Shown: in pieces, positions 1 through 9,108 of the stretch
Layout of the letters: each line of letters starts with the position of its first letter
Position numbering within the stretch: position 1 is the stretch's first letter
Source of the DNA: Mycobacteriales bacterium
Lineage (GTDB): Bacteria > Actinomycetota > Actinomycetes > Mycobacteriales > QHCD01
Direction: 5' to 3'
NCBI GenBank assembly: GCA_036497565.1
Contig: DASXJE010000177.1
Coordinates: 1-64,000, forward strand
DNA: 64,000 nucleotides
The notes under the pieces: model-generated
The model's input: only the letters and a program-made list of their open reading frames with translations
Database searches by the model: none
Told to the model about the DNA's origin: nothing
Made by a program: the position numbers and the translations under genes

Positions 1-678
1 GACGCCGAGCGGTTCGGCTGGTCCTTCGTCTTCCACGCGCTGGTCACCCCGCAGGCCCGATCGGCGCTCCAGGACGGGGTCGTGCGTGATGCGCCGTGGT
101 GGCTCCCGGTCGGGGGAGCGACCTGGAGATCTCCGGACGGCCCGGGCTCGGGGATCGGCGAGCGGCCGCAGCATCCGGTCGTGCACGTGTCCTGGAACGA
201 CGCGTCCGCCTACGCCGCCTGGGCGGGTAAGCGGCTGCCGACGGAGGCGGAGTGGGAGTGCGCCGCCCGCGGCGGTCTGGAGCAGCAACCCTTTCCGTGG
301 GGGAGCGAGCTCACCCCGCGCGGCGCGCACCGGTGCAACATCTGGCAGGGCGACTTCCCCCGCGCCAACACCGTCGAGGACGGCTACCTCGGCACGGCGC
401 CGGTCAAGTCCTTCCGCCCCAACGGATTCGGGTTGTACAACACGTCGGGGAACGTGTGGGAATGGTGCGCCGACCACTGGAGCAGCACCTGGCACGCCGA
501 AGAGCGGACACCGACCCGGGTCGACCCGCAGGGCCCACCGGACGGGACGGCGCGGGTGATCCGCGGCGGCTCCTACCTGTGCCACGCGTCGTACTGCAAC
601 CGCTACCGGGTGGCCGCTCGCACGTCCAACACTCCCGACAGCACCACCGGCCACATGGGCTTCCGCTGCGCCGTCTAA
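1..678 (+). CDS. Formylglycine-generating enzyme, C-terminal part (5' end outside window)
   Basis: The frame is open from the first base, so the gene starts upstream; 225 residues plus the stop are visible. The protein is a formylglycine-generating enzyme (FGE-sulfatase/SUMF1 family), which oxidises a cysteine in sulfatases to formylglycine. Family marks are visible: [57 protein letters not shown] and the GFRC end. The two cysteines of CHASYC (visible residues 194 and 199) match the copper-binding active-site pair of aerobic FGE, so the enzyme should be active. No sulfatase gene is visible; it may lie upstream of the window. Confidence 0.93.
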   Translation, partial: DAERFGWSFVFHALVTPQARSALQDGVVRDAPWWLPVGGATWRSPDGPGSGIGERPQHPVVHVSWNDASAYAAWAGKRLPTEAEWECAARGGLEQQPFPWGSELTPRGAHRCNIWQGDFPRANTVEDGYLGTAPVKSFRPNGFGLYNTSGNVWEWCADHWSSTWHAEERTPTRVDPQGPPDGTARVIRGGSYLCHASYCNRYRVAARTSNTPDSTTGHMGFRCAV

Positions 679-1091
679 TTACCGTCTGACCGCTCCACAC
701 ATTCCATGATCGTGATCGGAAAAAGCCGCGAAACGCCGACCGAATCCGATCACGATCATGGGTGGGTTGAGCTGCGAGTCGTGGTCAGGGTGCACTACGT
801 GCAGTGATGGTTTGCGTGCGCTTTGTGATCTTTTTGTCTGGCGTACAAGGGCGGGCTTCCTCTGTAACACTCGACACCGCACGGCAACAATGGGGGCACC
901 GCTCTGGCACTGGGTGTGTTTCCGACCGCCCAGTAATGCAGAGACGGAGGCAACCGATGTCGGTGACGTCGTGCGTTGAATAGCGCCGTCGACCAGCGCA
1001 GGGTCGACAGACTTCATCACCTGACAGTGGTTTCCGCGCGGACCCCGGCCGTCGCACGTTCCAGCAGTCAGCTACACCGCGGGAGACTCAC
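679..1091. other. Intergenic region, 413 bp, with one long inverted repeat
   Basis: Nothing convincing is encoded here. A 73-codon plus-strand frame at 758-979 has no ribosome site and no recognisable composition. The stretch holds the 705-760 inverted repeat and must hold the promoter and leader of the secreted protein gene at 1092. I could not pick a good -35/-10 pair or a known riboswitch. Confidence 0.5.
705..760. repeat. Perfect 16-bp inverted repeat, 24-nt spacer
   Basis: The arms are CATGATCGTGATCGGA (705-720) and its exact reverse complement (745-760). The repeat lies 27 bp after the FGE stop codon. There is no T-tract, so it is not a classic intrinsic terminator. It could be a factor-independent stem terminator, an mRNA-stabilising stem or a dispersed repeat. 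Confidence 0.75.
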
Positions 1092-4000
1092 ATGATCAGG
1101 GCGCGCACCGCTGTCGTCGCCGTACTCGCGCTCATCGCGTCGGCGTTCGCGTTTCTTCCCGCAAGTGTCGCGCAGGCCGTGCAGGCCCCGCAGACGTCGG
1201 TGGTGAACGCCGTCCCACAGACGAATACGCCGGACGTCAATGACGGAACCGTCTTCTCGATCGGCCAGGTCGGAAGCCAGGTCTTCCTGGGCGGCGACTT
1301 CACGTCGGTGAGCCCGCACGGTCAGCCAGGCACGACGATCACGCGGAACAACGTCCTGGCCTTCAACCCGTCGACCGGCGTGGTCGACACCGGGTTCGTG
1401 CCGGCAGTGAACGGCGAGGTCGACACCATCATCCCCGGCCCCGTCGCGGGCCAGGTCTACATCGGCGGGTCGTTCACGACCGTCAACGGCGTCGCCATGC
1501 GCGTCGCTCTGCTCGACACCACCAACGGCCATGTCATCTCGACCTGGAAGCCGGCCAGCATCAACAGCGCCGTGACGAAACTGGTGCTGTCGAGGGGCAC
1601 GCTCTTCGTGGGGGGCAACTTCACGGTGGCCGGCGGCGCGAGCCACCACGGGCTCGTCTCGCTCGATCCGAACACCGGCAAGACCACCAACTACGTCAAC
1701 GTGTCCTTCACCGGGCACCACAACTTCGGTGTCAACTGCACCGGCACGGGCTGTGCCAACGGTGCGGTCGGCGTCAAGGCCTTCGACATCGACCCCTCCG
1801 GCGCAAACCTGGTCGCCGTCGGGAACTTCACGAGCGTCGGCCCCGAGGGGGGCGCGGGAAGCGCACGTGACCAGGTGGCGCGCCTTGATCTCGGCGCATC
1901 GTCGGCCAGTCTCAACGCCGCCTGGGGCACCGCGGCCTATACCGCGGCGTGCTTCACCAACGCGTTCGACGGCTACGTCCGCGACGTGCAGTTCTCGCCG
2001 GACGGGAGCTACTTCGTGGTCGCCGCGACCGGCGGCAGCGGTACCAACAGCGACGGCAGCAACTCCTCCTGCGACACCGCCAACCGGTTCGAGACCAACG
2101 ACACCGGCGCAAACGTGCGGCCGACCTGGGCCGATTACACGGGCCAGGACAGCTTCTGGACCGTCGCGATCACCAACTCTGCCGTCTACCTCGGCGGTCA
2201 CCAGCGTTGGGTCAACAACTCGAAGGGCTTCGACTTCGCCGGCCCCGGCGCGGTCCCGCGTCCGGGAATCGTGGCGCTCAGCACGGTCGGCGGCCTGCCG
2301 CTCGCCTGGAACCCAGGTCGCAACCCGCGCGGCGGCGGTGCCCGTGCCCTGCTCGCCACGTCGACCGGACTGTGGGTCGGGAGCGACACCAACTACATCG
2401 GCAACCGCCAGTACCAGCACAAGAAGGTCGCCTTCTTCCCGCTGGCCGGCGGCCACACGCTGGCGCCCAACACGACCCCGGCCCTGCCCGGCCGGGTCTA
2501 TACCGCAGGCGCATTCGCTAGTCCCGGCAGCTCGAACGTGCTCTACCGCGTCGATACCGGTGGCCCGACGATCGGGGCGACCGACAACGGCCCGGATTGG
2601 CAGGCTGACCAGAACGACCCGTCGCCGCTGCACAACAACGGCACCAACACGGCCTCGTGGGACCCGGTACCGAATGTCGACAGCACGGTGCCGTCCTCGA
2701 CGCCGCGGGGGATCTTCGACAGCGAGCGTTGGGATCCGGGTAGCCAGGGCGATGGACAGGAGATGCACTGGTCCTTCCCGGTTCCCGCCGGCGACCAGGT
2801 GGACCTCCGGCTGTTCTTCGCCAACCGCTGCGGCTGCACCAGTGGGGTCGGCCAACGGGTGATGAACGTGTCCGTCGACGGACAGGCATTCCTCAACAAC
2901 TTCGACATCGTCCAGAGCGTGGGGGACCAGACCGGCACCATGCGCCACGAGACCGTGACCAGTGACGGTCAGATCGACATCGACTTCAGCCACGCCACGG
3001 AGAACCCGCTCATCAACGGGATCGAGATCGTCAAGCAATCGGGTCCGACGAGCTTCCCGGCGCCCATCTACCGGCTCAATGCCGGCGGCCCGCAGATCAA
3101 TGCCACCGACAGCAGCCCCGCCAACTGGCTGGCAGACTCGAGTGACACGGTCGGCACCGGCGGCCCGTTCCGTAGCGGCGGCAACGTCGCGGGCTGGGCC
3201 GACCCGTGGGACGGCACGCGAGGCGGCACGCTCCCCGCGTCCGCACCGTCGGGTCTGTTCTCCACCGAACGCTGGGCTCCGCACAGCTACCACTTCCCCG
3301 CCGATCCGGGGACGCCACTGACGGTCAAGCTGTTCTTCGCGAACAACTGCGACTGCACCCAGTCGGCGGGTCAGCGGATCTTCAACGTCGGGATCGACGG
3401 GCAGTCGGTGCTGTCCAACTACGACATCGTCGGCGACGTGGGCAACAAGACCGGCGTGATGAAGTCCTACGACATCACCGCCCCGGCCAGCGGACAGGTC
3501 ACGGTCGACCTCACCAACGGAAGCGCCGATAACGCCGTCGTCAACGGCCTGCAGGTCGATCAGACCGGGCCCGCGCCGACGCACCCGGCGGGCGACGTCG
3601 ACCGGTTCAGCTACCGCCACTTCGACGGGACGAACGCCGGCGCGCCCACCGCGCTGTCGACGGGGATCCCGTGGGGATCGATCCGCGGTGCCTTCACGGT
3701 CAACGGCGAACTGGTCTACGGCAAGGGGGACGGATTCCTCTACGAGCGGACGTTCAACGGCTCGACGGTCGGCTCCGAGGTCAAGCTCGATCCCTACCAC
3801 GACCCGTTCTGGGACAACGTCGACACGGGGTCCGGCCAGACCTACACGGGACAGATGTCCAATTTCTCGTCCGAGATCCCGTCGGTGACGTCGATGTTCT
3901 ACACGAAGGGGCGGCTCTACTACACGCTCACCGGCAAGTCCGGCATGTTCTGGCGCTGGTTCGAGCCGGACTCGGGCACCGTGAGCTCCGACGAGTTCCA

Positions 4001-5120
4001 GACCACTGACAGCCAGGACTGGTCGCACGTCGCGGGCGCGTTCCTGTCGGGCAACACGCTGTACTTCGCCGACAAGGGGACCGGTCAGCTCTCGTCCGTC
4101 GGCTGGAACGGCACTGCGGCGGCAGGTACCCCGAACGTGGTCAGCACCGACACGACGTGGGCGAGCCGAGGCCTCTTCATGCTCGACGACGCGACCCAGC
4201 CCAACAAGCCGCCGGTCGCCGACTTCACCGCCACCTGCTCCACGACCAACACGTCCTGCACGATCGACGGATCGGCCTCGAAGGATCCGGACGGTGCGAT
4301 CACGGACTTCGCGTGGAACTTCGGTGACGGATCCACGACCGACCATCACCCGGACTCGACCGTCTTCTCCCATGATTTCGGTTCGGCGGGCAGCTACAAC
4401 GTGAGCCTCACGGTCACCGACAACGACGGCTCCACGGCTGTCGTGACCAAGCGCGTGACGGCCGGCAAGACCGTCGGCACACCCACGTTCAAGGGTGCGA
4501 CGTCGACCTGTAGCAACGGGGTCGCCGCCTGTGGCAAGAGCACCCGGACCAACGCCGGAATACCGGCCGGGACGGCCGCCGGGGATGCGCTGCTGATGTT
4601 CGTCTCCTGGCCGAACACGGCTACCTCCGCGTCGGTGCCGGCAGACTGGCACCTGCTCGGCAAGGACGTCAGCAGCCCGCTCGAGTCGGACGTCTACTAC
4701 AAGGCGGCGACGTCAGGCGACGTAGGGAGCACCGTGCCCGTGGACTTCGGCGCGGCGATCAAGAATTCCGTGACGGTCGCCGACTATTCCGGCGCCGACG
4801 CGGCGACGATCGAGAGCTCCGCCAAGTCGGTCGACTCCAACACGGCGTCACACACGACGCCGAGCTCAGCAGTGACCGTGAACGGCAGTCTGGCCGTCTC
4901 GTACTGGACGGACAAGTCCGCGACGACGACGACGTGGACCGCGCCGGCCGGTGTCGCTGCCGACTCGACGTTCTTCGACACCGGAACCAGCTTCGTCACC
5001 TCGTTGCTCGGCCACTCCTCGTCGCTGGTCAACACCGGCACGTACGGCGGGAAGACGGCGACGACGAATGCCCCGAGCGGCAAGGGTGCTTCCTGGACGA
5101 TCATCCTGGGACCCGCGTAA
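1092..5120 (+). CDS. Secreted multidomain protein: beta-propeller-like repeats, two malectin domains, PKD domain
   Basis: 1342 residues, with a GGGAG ribosome site at 1081-1085. Residues 1-32 form a signal peptide (RAR basic start, long Ala/Val/Leu core, AQA cut). Residues ~45-460 hold repeats such as VYIGGSFTTVNG and LFVGGNFTVAGG, which look like a beta-propeller. Two malectin-like domains follow, at ~482-655 (YRVDTGGPTIGATD start) and ~658-830 (YRLNAGGPQINATD start), each with a CxCT pair. A second propeller-like part spans ~845-1030. A PKD domain at ~1037-1125 has FAWNFGDGS and VSLTVTDNDG. The C-terminal ~210 residues resemble a Ser/Thr-rich domain of actinobacterial secreted proteins. Malectin and PKD domains bind carbohydrate or act as spacers, so extracellular glycan binding is the best guess. 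I see no catalytic motif. Confidence 0.85.
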   Translation: MIRARTAVVAVLALIASAFAFLPASVAQAVQAPQTSVVNAVPQTNTPDVNDGTVFSIGQVGSQVFLGGDFTSVSPHGQPGTTITRNNVLAFNPSTGVVDTGFVPAVNGEVDTIIPGPVAGQVYIGGSFTTVNGVAMRVALLDTTNGHVISTWKPASINSAVTKLVLSRGTLFVGGNFTVAGGASHHGLVSLDPNTGKTTNYVNVSFTGHHNFGVNCTGTGCANGAVGVKAFDIDPSGANLVAVGNFTSVGPEGGAGSARDQVARLDLGASSASLNAAWGTAAYTAACFTNAFDGYVRDVQFSPDGSYFVVAATGGSGTNSDGSNSSCDTANRFETNDTGANVRPTWADYTGQDSFWTVAITNSAVYLGGHQRWVNNSKGFDFAGPGAVPRPGIVALSTVGGLPLAWNPGRNPRGGGARALLATSTGLWVGSDTNYIGNRQYQHKKVAFFPLAGGHTLAPNTTPALPGRVYTAGAFASPGSSNVLYRVDTGGPTIGATDNGPDWQADQNDPSPLHNNGTNTASWDPVPNVDSTVPSSTPRGIFDSERWDPGSQGDGQEMHWSFPVPAGDQVDLRLFFANRCGCTSGVGQRVMNVSVDGQAFLNNFDIVQSVGDQTGTMRHETVTSDGQIDIDFSHATENPLINGIEIVKQSGPTSFPAPIYRLNAGGPQINATDSSPANWLADSSDTVGTGGPFRSGGNVAGWADPWDGTRGGTLPASAPSGLFSTERWAPHSYHFPADPGTPLTVKLFFANNCDCTQSAGQRIFNVGIDGQSVLSNYDIVGDVGNKTGVMKSYDITAPASGQVTVDLTNGSADNAVVNGLQVDQTGPAPTHPAGDVDRFSYRHFDGTNAGAPTALSTGIPWGSIRGAFTVNGELVYGKGDGFLYERTFNGSTVGSEVKLDPYHDPFWDNVDTGSGQTYTGQMSNFSSEIPSVTSMFYTKGRLYYTLTGKSGMFWRWFEPDSGTVSSDEFQTTDSQDWSHVAGAFLSGNTLYFADKGTGQLSSVGWNGTAAAGTPNVVSTDTTWASRGLFMLDDATQPNKPPVADFTATCSTTNTSCTIDGSASKDPDGAITDFAWNFGDGSTTDHHPDSTVFSHDFGSAGSYNVSLTVTDNDGSTAVVTKRVTAGKTVGTPTFKGATSTCSNGVAACGKSTRTNAGIPAGTAAGDALLMFVSWPNTATSASVPADWHLLGKDVSSPLESDVYYKAATSGDVGSTVPVDFGAAIKNSVTVADYSGADAATIESSAKSVDSNTASHTTPSSAVTVNGSLAVSYWTDKSATTTTWTAPAGVAADSTFFDTGTSFVTSLLGHSSSLVNTGTYGGKTATTNAPSGKGASWTIILGPA

Positions 5121-5134
5121 GCAGCCCGGTGAGC

Positions 5135-5218
5135 CGCCGACCAAAACGCACTAGGAGTGCGTTTTGGTCGGCGACACGCCGTACCGAGTGACCAAAACGC
5201 ACTAGGAGTGCGTTTTGG
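5135..5218. repeat. Twin palindromic element, copy 1
   Basis: Two near-identical hairpins sit 51 bp apart. The first has perfect 18-bp arms around AGG (5135-5173); the second has 12-bp arms (5192-5218). Both share the core CCAAAACGCACT-AGG-AGTGCGTTTTGG. They lie between two convergent genes and could end transcription from either side. A second copy with the same 51-bp spacing is at 36248-36325. Confidence 0.9.
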
Positions 5219-5236
5219 GCAGGGCGGCGGGAGTGG

Positions 5237-6697
5237 TTAGAACGGGTACTCCGGAAGTGAGCCGCGCATCGTCACCCACTGGGTGTCGGTGAACGCCTCG
5301 AGGTTGGCCTGGGTCCCGCCGAGCCTTGCTCCGGTGCCGGAGTCGTTGATGCCGCCGAACGGGATGGTCGCCTCATCGTTGACGGTCTGGTCGTTGATGT
5401 GGACGATCCCGGACGGGATGCGGTCGGCGATCGCCAGGCCCCGCATCGCATCCCTCGTCAGGATCCCCAGCGACAGCCCGTACGCCGACCCGGCCGCCAG
5501 ACCGACGACCTCGTCGACCGACCGGAACGGCACGACCGGCGCCACCGGGCCGAAGATCTCCTCGGTGTAGGCGGGCGCGGTGACGGGCACGTCGGCGAGC
5601 ACGGTCGGCCGGTAGAAGAGCCGGTCGAAGGTCCCGCCGGCGGCCAGCCGGGCCCCGGCCTCGACGCTCGCCGTGACGATCTGGTGGATCTTGTCCCGCT
5701 GTCCCTCGTCGATCACCGGGCCGAGAGCGACCTCGCCGGCGCTCGGGTCGCCGACCGGCAGCCGGTCCGCGCGCTTCGCCAGCCCGGCGGCGTAGTCGTC
5801 GGCGATGTCGGCATGCACCAGGTGGCGGCTGGTCGCCATACACACCTGGCCCTGGTGCCCGAACGACCCGAACGCGCCGACCGAGGTGGCCGCCTCGACG
5901 TCGACGTCGTCGAGCACCACCAGCGCGGAGTTGCCGCCGAGTTCGAGATGCACCCGCTTGAGGTGCCGGGCCGCCAGCGCGGCCACGTCGCGCCCGGCGC
6001 GGGTGGAGCCGGTGAACGCGATCACCCGCACCCGTGGGTCGACGATGAGCGCCTCGCCGACATCGACCCCGCCCGGGAGCACCGAGAGCAGACCGGCGGG
6101 CAGTCCCGCCTCCTCGAAGAGCCGGGCGAGCAGCACGCCGCCGCTGACCGCGGTGCGCGGATCCGGCTTGAGGACGACGGCGTTGCCCAGCGCCAGGGCC
6201 GGGGCGACCGCGCGGATGGACAGGATGGTGGGCACGTTGAACGGCGCGATCACCCCGACCACGCCCACCGGCAGCCGGCGGGCCATCGACAGGCGCGGCA
6301 GCGCCGAGCGCAGCAGTTCGCCGTACGGTGCGGAGGCCAGCGCCGCCGCCTCGTAGCATTCCTCGGCCGACGTCATGATCTGGAAGCCGGCGAACGGGGC
6401 GATCGCCCCGGTCTCCCGGGTCAGCCAGTCGGTGATCTCCGGCGCGTGCTGGTGCCAGAGGTCACCGGCCCGGCGGAGCACGGCCGCCCGCTCGGCGTAC
6501 GGCCGGCCGGCCCAGTCGACCTGCGCTTGGCGGGCCCTGGCCGCGGCCCGGCCGACGTCGTCGGGGGTCGCCCGGCCCATGACGCCCAACTCCTCGCCGG
6601 TCGACGGGGAGACCACGGGGTACTGTGTGCCGGACCCGGCGGTCCAGCCATCGGAGTAGATCTTCCCGTGCCACGTCGATTCGTCGAGCAGTCCCAC
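5237..6697 (-). CDS. Aromatic aldehyde dehydrogenase (vanillin/benzaldehyde dehydrogenase type)
   Basis: 486 residues. I chose the GTG at 6697 because GGAGG precedes it by five bases; a 31-codon upstream extension lacks family character. NAD(P)-dependent aldehyde dehydrogenases oxidise aldehydes to acids. Visible marks are VIAPFNVPT, the cofactor loop FTGSTRAGRDV, the glutamate in LELGGNSALVVLDD and the catalytic cysteine in GHQGQVCMATSRHLVH. The last motif is typical of the vanillin/benzaldehyde subgroup. Beside the pob/pca operon it probably feeds 4-hydroxybenzoate- or vanillate-type acids into protocatechuate breakdown. Exact substrate is inferred. It is divergent from the MetE-like gene, with a 107-bp shared promoter region. 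Confidence 0.9.
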   Translation of the reverse strand: MGLLDESTWHGKIYSDGWTAGSGTQYPVVSPSTGEELGVMGRATPDDVGRAAARARQAQVDWAGRPYAERAAVLRRAGDLWHQHAPEITDWLTRETGAIAPFAGFQIMTSAEECYEAAALASAPYGELLRSALPRLSMARRLPVGVVGVIAPFNVPTILSIRAVAPALALGNAVVLKPDPRTAVSGGVLLARLFEEAGLPAGLLSVLPGGVDVGEALIVDPRVRVIAFTGSTRAGRDVAALAARHLKRVHLELGGNSALVVLDDVDVEAATSVGAFGSFGHQGQVCMATSRHLVHADIADDYAAGLAKRADRLPVGDPSAGEVALGPVIDEGQRDKIHQIVTASVEAGARLAAGGTFDRLFYRPTVLADVPVTAPAYTEEIFGPVAPVVPFRSVDEVVGLAAGSAYGLSLGILTRDAMRGLAIADRIPSGIVHINDQTVNDEATIPFGGINDSGTGARLGGTQANLEAFTDTQWVTMRGSLPEYPF

Positions 6698-6804
6698 GGA
6701 GCCCTCCACCTGTTCGCGCCGGCACCGGTCCACCGGTCGAGAGTCTCTAGTTGACTCGATCCACGGCACCGCGTCCAGTGCGGAGCCCACGAAGGAGGAT
6801 GTCG

Positions 6805-7926
6805 ATGAGCGACCGCGCCACCCCGCCCTTCCGAGGCGATCATGTCGGCAGTCTGCTCCGCCCGCAGCCCCTGCTGGACGCCCGTGCCGGTCATGCCCGG
6901 GGGGAGGTGTCGAGCGACCAGCTGCGCGCGGCCGAGGACGACGCGATCCGCCGGGTGGTCGCCATGCAGCAGGAGGTGGGGCTGCGGTCGGCCACCGACG
7001 GCGAATTCCGCCGCTCCTCGTGGCACATGGACTTCATCTACGGCATCGACGGCATCAGCCGCGCCGAGGACAACCTGACCGTTCGCTTCCGCAGCGCGTC
7101 GGGATCGATCGAGTTCACCCCGGCCGCGTTGCGCATCGACGGTCGCCTCGGCATCGGCGATCCGATCTTCGGCGAGCACTTCACCTTCCTGCGCGACACC
7201 GTGGCGGACGGTGTGACGCCGAAGCTGACGATCCCCTCGCCGAGCATGGTGCATTTCCGCGGTGGCCGGGCGGCCATCGACCCGGACGTCTACCCCGACG
7301 AAGAGGGTTTCTGGTCCGATCTCAGTGCGGCGTACGCCGCCGAGGTCGAAGGTCTCTACGGGTTGGGCTGCCGGTACCTGCAGCTCGACGACACCAGCCT
7401 CGCCTACCTCAACGACCCGCAGCAGCGCGCGGAGGCGCAGAGCCGCGGCGCGGACGCCGTACATCTGCACGAGCGCTACATCCGCCAGATCAACGCGGCC
7501 ATCAGCGACCGCCCGGCCGACATGGCCGTCACCACCCACATGTGCCGGGGCAACTTCCGGTCGTCGTGGGCCGCCGAGGGCGGCTACGACTTCGTCGCCG
7601 AGGCGCTGTTCTCCCAACTCGCCGTCGACGGCTTCTTCCTCGAGTACGACGACGCCCGCTCGGGCGACTTCTCACCGCTGCGGTTCGTCCCGCCGGGCAA
7701 GAACGTCGTACTCGGCCTGGTGACGACGAAGCGCGGCGAGCTCGAGAGCAAGGACGACCTCAAGCGCCGCATCGACGAGGCGAGCCGATACGTGCCCCTC
7801 GAGCAGCTGTGCCTCTCGCCGCAGTGCGGCTTCTCCTCGACCGTGGAGGGCAACCTGCTGACCTACGACGAGGAGGTCGCCAAGCTGCGCCTGATCGTCG
7901 AGACCGCGCAGGAGGTCTGGGGCTGA
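6805..7926 (+). CDS. MetE C-terminal-like methyltransferase
   Basis: 373 residues. The start is the ATG six bases after GAAGGAGG (6791-6798). It belongs to the cobalamin-independent methionine synthase family, but only the catalytic (C-terminal) half is present, as in the YxjG/YxjH type. Likely zinc ligands are visible: His and Cys of THMCRGNF, Glu of FFLEYDD and Cys of LSPQCGFSS. The N-terminal DHVGSLLRP is also typical. Such short MetE-like proteins move a methyl group to a thiol, and the methyl donor is often unknown. The gene is divergent from the aromatic aldehyde dehydrogenase and converges on the pca operon, so a link to methyl groups from methoxy-aromatics is possible but only inferred. 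Confidence 0.85.
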   Translation: MSDRATPPFRGDHVGSLLRPQPLLDARAGHARGEVSSDQLRAAEDDAIRRVVAMQQEVGLRSATDGEFRRSSWHMDFIYGIDGISRAEDNLTVRFRSASGSIEFTPAALRIDGRLGIGDPIFGEHFTFLRDTVADGVTPKLTIPSPSMVHFRGGRAAIDPDVYPDEEGFWSDLSAAYAAEVEGLYGLGCRYLQLDDTSLAYLNDPQQRAEAQSRGADAVHLHERYIRQINAAISDRPADMAVTTHMCRGNFRSSWAAEGGYDFVAEALFSQLAVDGFFLEYDDARSGDFSPLRFVPPGKNVVLGLVTTKRGELESKDDLKRRIDEASRYVPLEQLCLSPQCGFSSTVEGNLLTYDEEVAKLRLIVETAQEVWG

Positions 7927-7954
7927 CGTTCAAGCCGAATGGTTGGGCGAAGGG

Positions 7955-8335
7955 TCACGACGCGCCTTCGTCGGCCAGCACGTCCTGGGCGATGCGGAAC
8001 GCCTCGTTGGCCGCGGGAACGCCGGCGTAGACGGCGGTATGCAGCAGTACCTCCGAGATCTCGTCGGCGGTCAGCCCGTTGCGCAGTGCGGCGCGCACGT
8101 GCAGGGCGATCTCGTCGCGGCAGTGCAACGCGGTGAGCGTGGCGAGGGTGATGCAGCTGCGGGTACGCCGGTCGAGGCCCGGCCTGGCCCAGACCCCGCC
8201 CCAGGCATAACGGGTGAGCATCTCCTGGAACGGCGCGGTGAACGGCGTGGTTGCGGCCACTGCACGGTCCACGTGCTCCTCGCCGAGCACCTCACGTCGG
8301 ATCCGCATCCCGTCGTCATAGGGGTCGGCGCTCAT
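7955..8335 (-). CDS. pcaC: 4-carboxymuconolactone decarboxylase
   Basis: 126 residues, the full length of stand-alone PcaC. It converts 4-carboxymuconolactone to 3-oxoadipate enol-lactone in the protocatechuate branch of the beta-ketoadipate pathway. Family signs include FQEMLTRYAWGGVWARPGLD, RRTRSCITLATLTAL, the alkylhydroperoxidase-like ELALH-type helix (DEIALHVRAALRNGLT) and EVLLHTAVYAGVPAANEAF. Its ATG overlaps the pcaD stop by 4 bp (ATGA), and it is the last gene of the operon. In many actinobacteria PcaC and PcaD are fused as PcaL; here they are separate. Confidence 0.95.
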   Translation of the reverse strand: MSADPYDDGMRIRREVLGEEHVDRAVAATTPFTAPFQEMLTRYAWGGVWARPGLDRRTRSCITLATLTALHCRDEIALHVRAALRNGLTADEISEVLLHTAVYAGVPAANEAFRIAQDVLADEGAS

Positions 8336-9108
8336 CGGGCTCCTTCGTCGGAGAGATGGTCGAGCAGGAGTTCGGTGACGGTCTCGGCCTGCTCGATGTT
8401 GGCGAGATGTGCTGCGGAGGAGAGGATCTCGAGCCGGGCATCCGGGATGCGTCCGGCGATCGCCCGGCCGTGCTCGGGCGGAGTCGCGAGATCATCTGCG
8501 CCGGCGACGACGAGGGTCCGCGCGCGGATCGCCGGCAGGTCGTCGCGGAGGTCGAGCGTCCGGATCGCGTCGCAGCAGGCCGCGTAGCCGTCGTCGGGGC
8601 TGGCGACGATCATCTGCCGGACCCGGTCGACCGCCTCCGGGTGGGCGGCCGCCCACGGCGGCGTGAACCACCGGTCGACGACGGTGTCGGCGACGGAGAT
8701 CGTGCCGCCGGACCGGACCGCCGCGGCGCGCTGGACCCAGGCCGCGGGGTCGAGGTGTGGCGACGTACAGCACAGCACGAGGCTCTGCACCCGGCCGGGT
8801 TCGTGGGCGGCGACCCACATGCCGGTCATTCCGCCGAGGGACAGACCACACACATGTGCCGCCTCGACGCCGAGCGTGTCGAGCAGCCGCACGAGATCGC
8901 CGCCGAGGTCGCCGATCCGGTAGGGCCCGTTGGGAACCGGCGATTTCCCGTGGCCGCGGTGGTCGTAGCGCACCACGCGGTACCGGTCGCGCAGGCGGGC
9001 CACCTGCGGGTCCCACATGTGCAGCGTCGTCCCGAGACTCGGCGAGAGAACGACAACGGGCGCGTCGCTCGGACCGTCCACGGCGAAATGGACGTCGACC
9101 ACGCTCAC
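8332..9108 (-). CDS. pcaD: 3-oxoadipate enol-lactonase
   Basis: 258 residues from a GTG that overlaps the pcaB stop (GTGA). It is an alpha/beta hydrolase that opens 3-oxoadipate enol-lactone to 3-oxoadipate. The oxyanion-side HMWDPQV region, YDHRGHGKS, the nucleophile elbow GLSLGGMTG, the Asp in AGADDLATPP and the His in SSAAHLANIEQ are all visible, so the Ser-Asp-His triad is intact. Longer upstream frames run into pcaB and are not used. It is translationally coupled between pcaB and pcaC. Confidence 0.95.
   Translation of the reverse strand: MSVVDVHFAVDGPSDAPVVVLSPSLGTTLHMWDPQVARLRDRYRVVRYDHRGHGKSPVPNGPYRIGDLGGDLVRLLDTLGVEAAHVCGLSLGGMTGMWVAAHEPGRVQSLVLCCTSPHLDPAAWVQRAAAVRSGGTISVADTVVDRWFTPPWAAAHPEAVDRVRQMIVASPDDGYAACCDAIRTLDLRDDLPAIRARTLVVAGADDLATPPEHGRAIAGRIPDARLEILSSAAHLANIEQAETVTELLLDHLSDEGAR

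Noticed and set aside
758-979. 73-codon plus-strand frame in the first intergenic gap
   Set aside because: No ribosome site, unusual Cys/Trp-rich composition, no similarity I can recognise.
1068-4652. 1194-codon open frame on the minus strand
   Set aside because: It is antisense to the secreted malectin/PKD protein, which has a ribosome site, signal peptide and domains. Its Arg/Gly/Val-rich composition is typical of GC-rich shadow frames.
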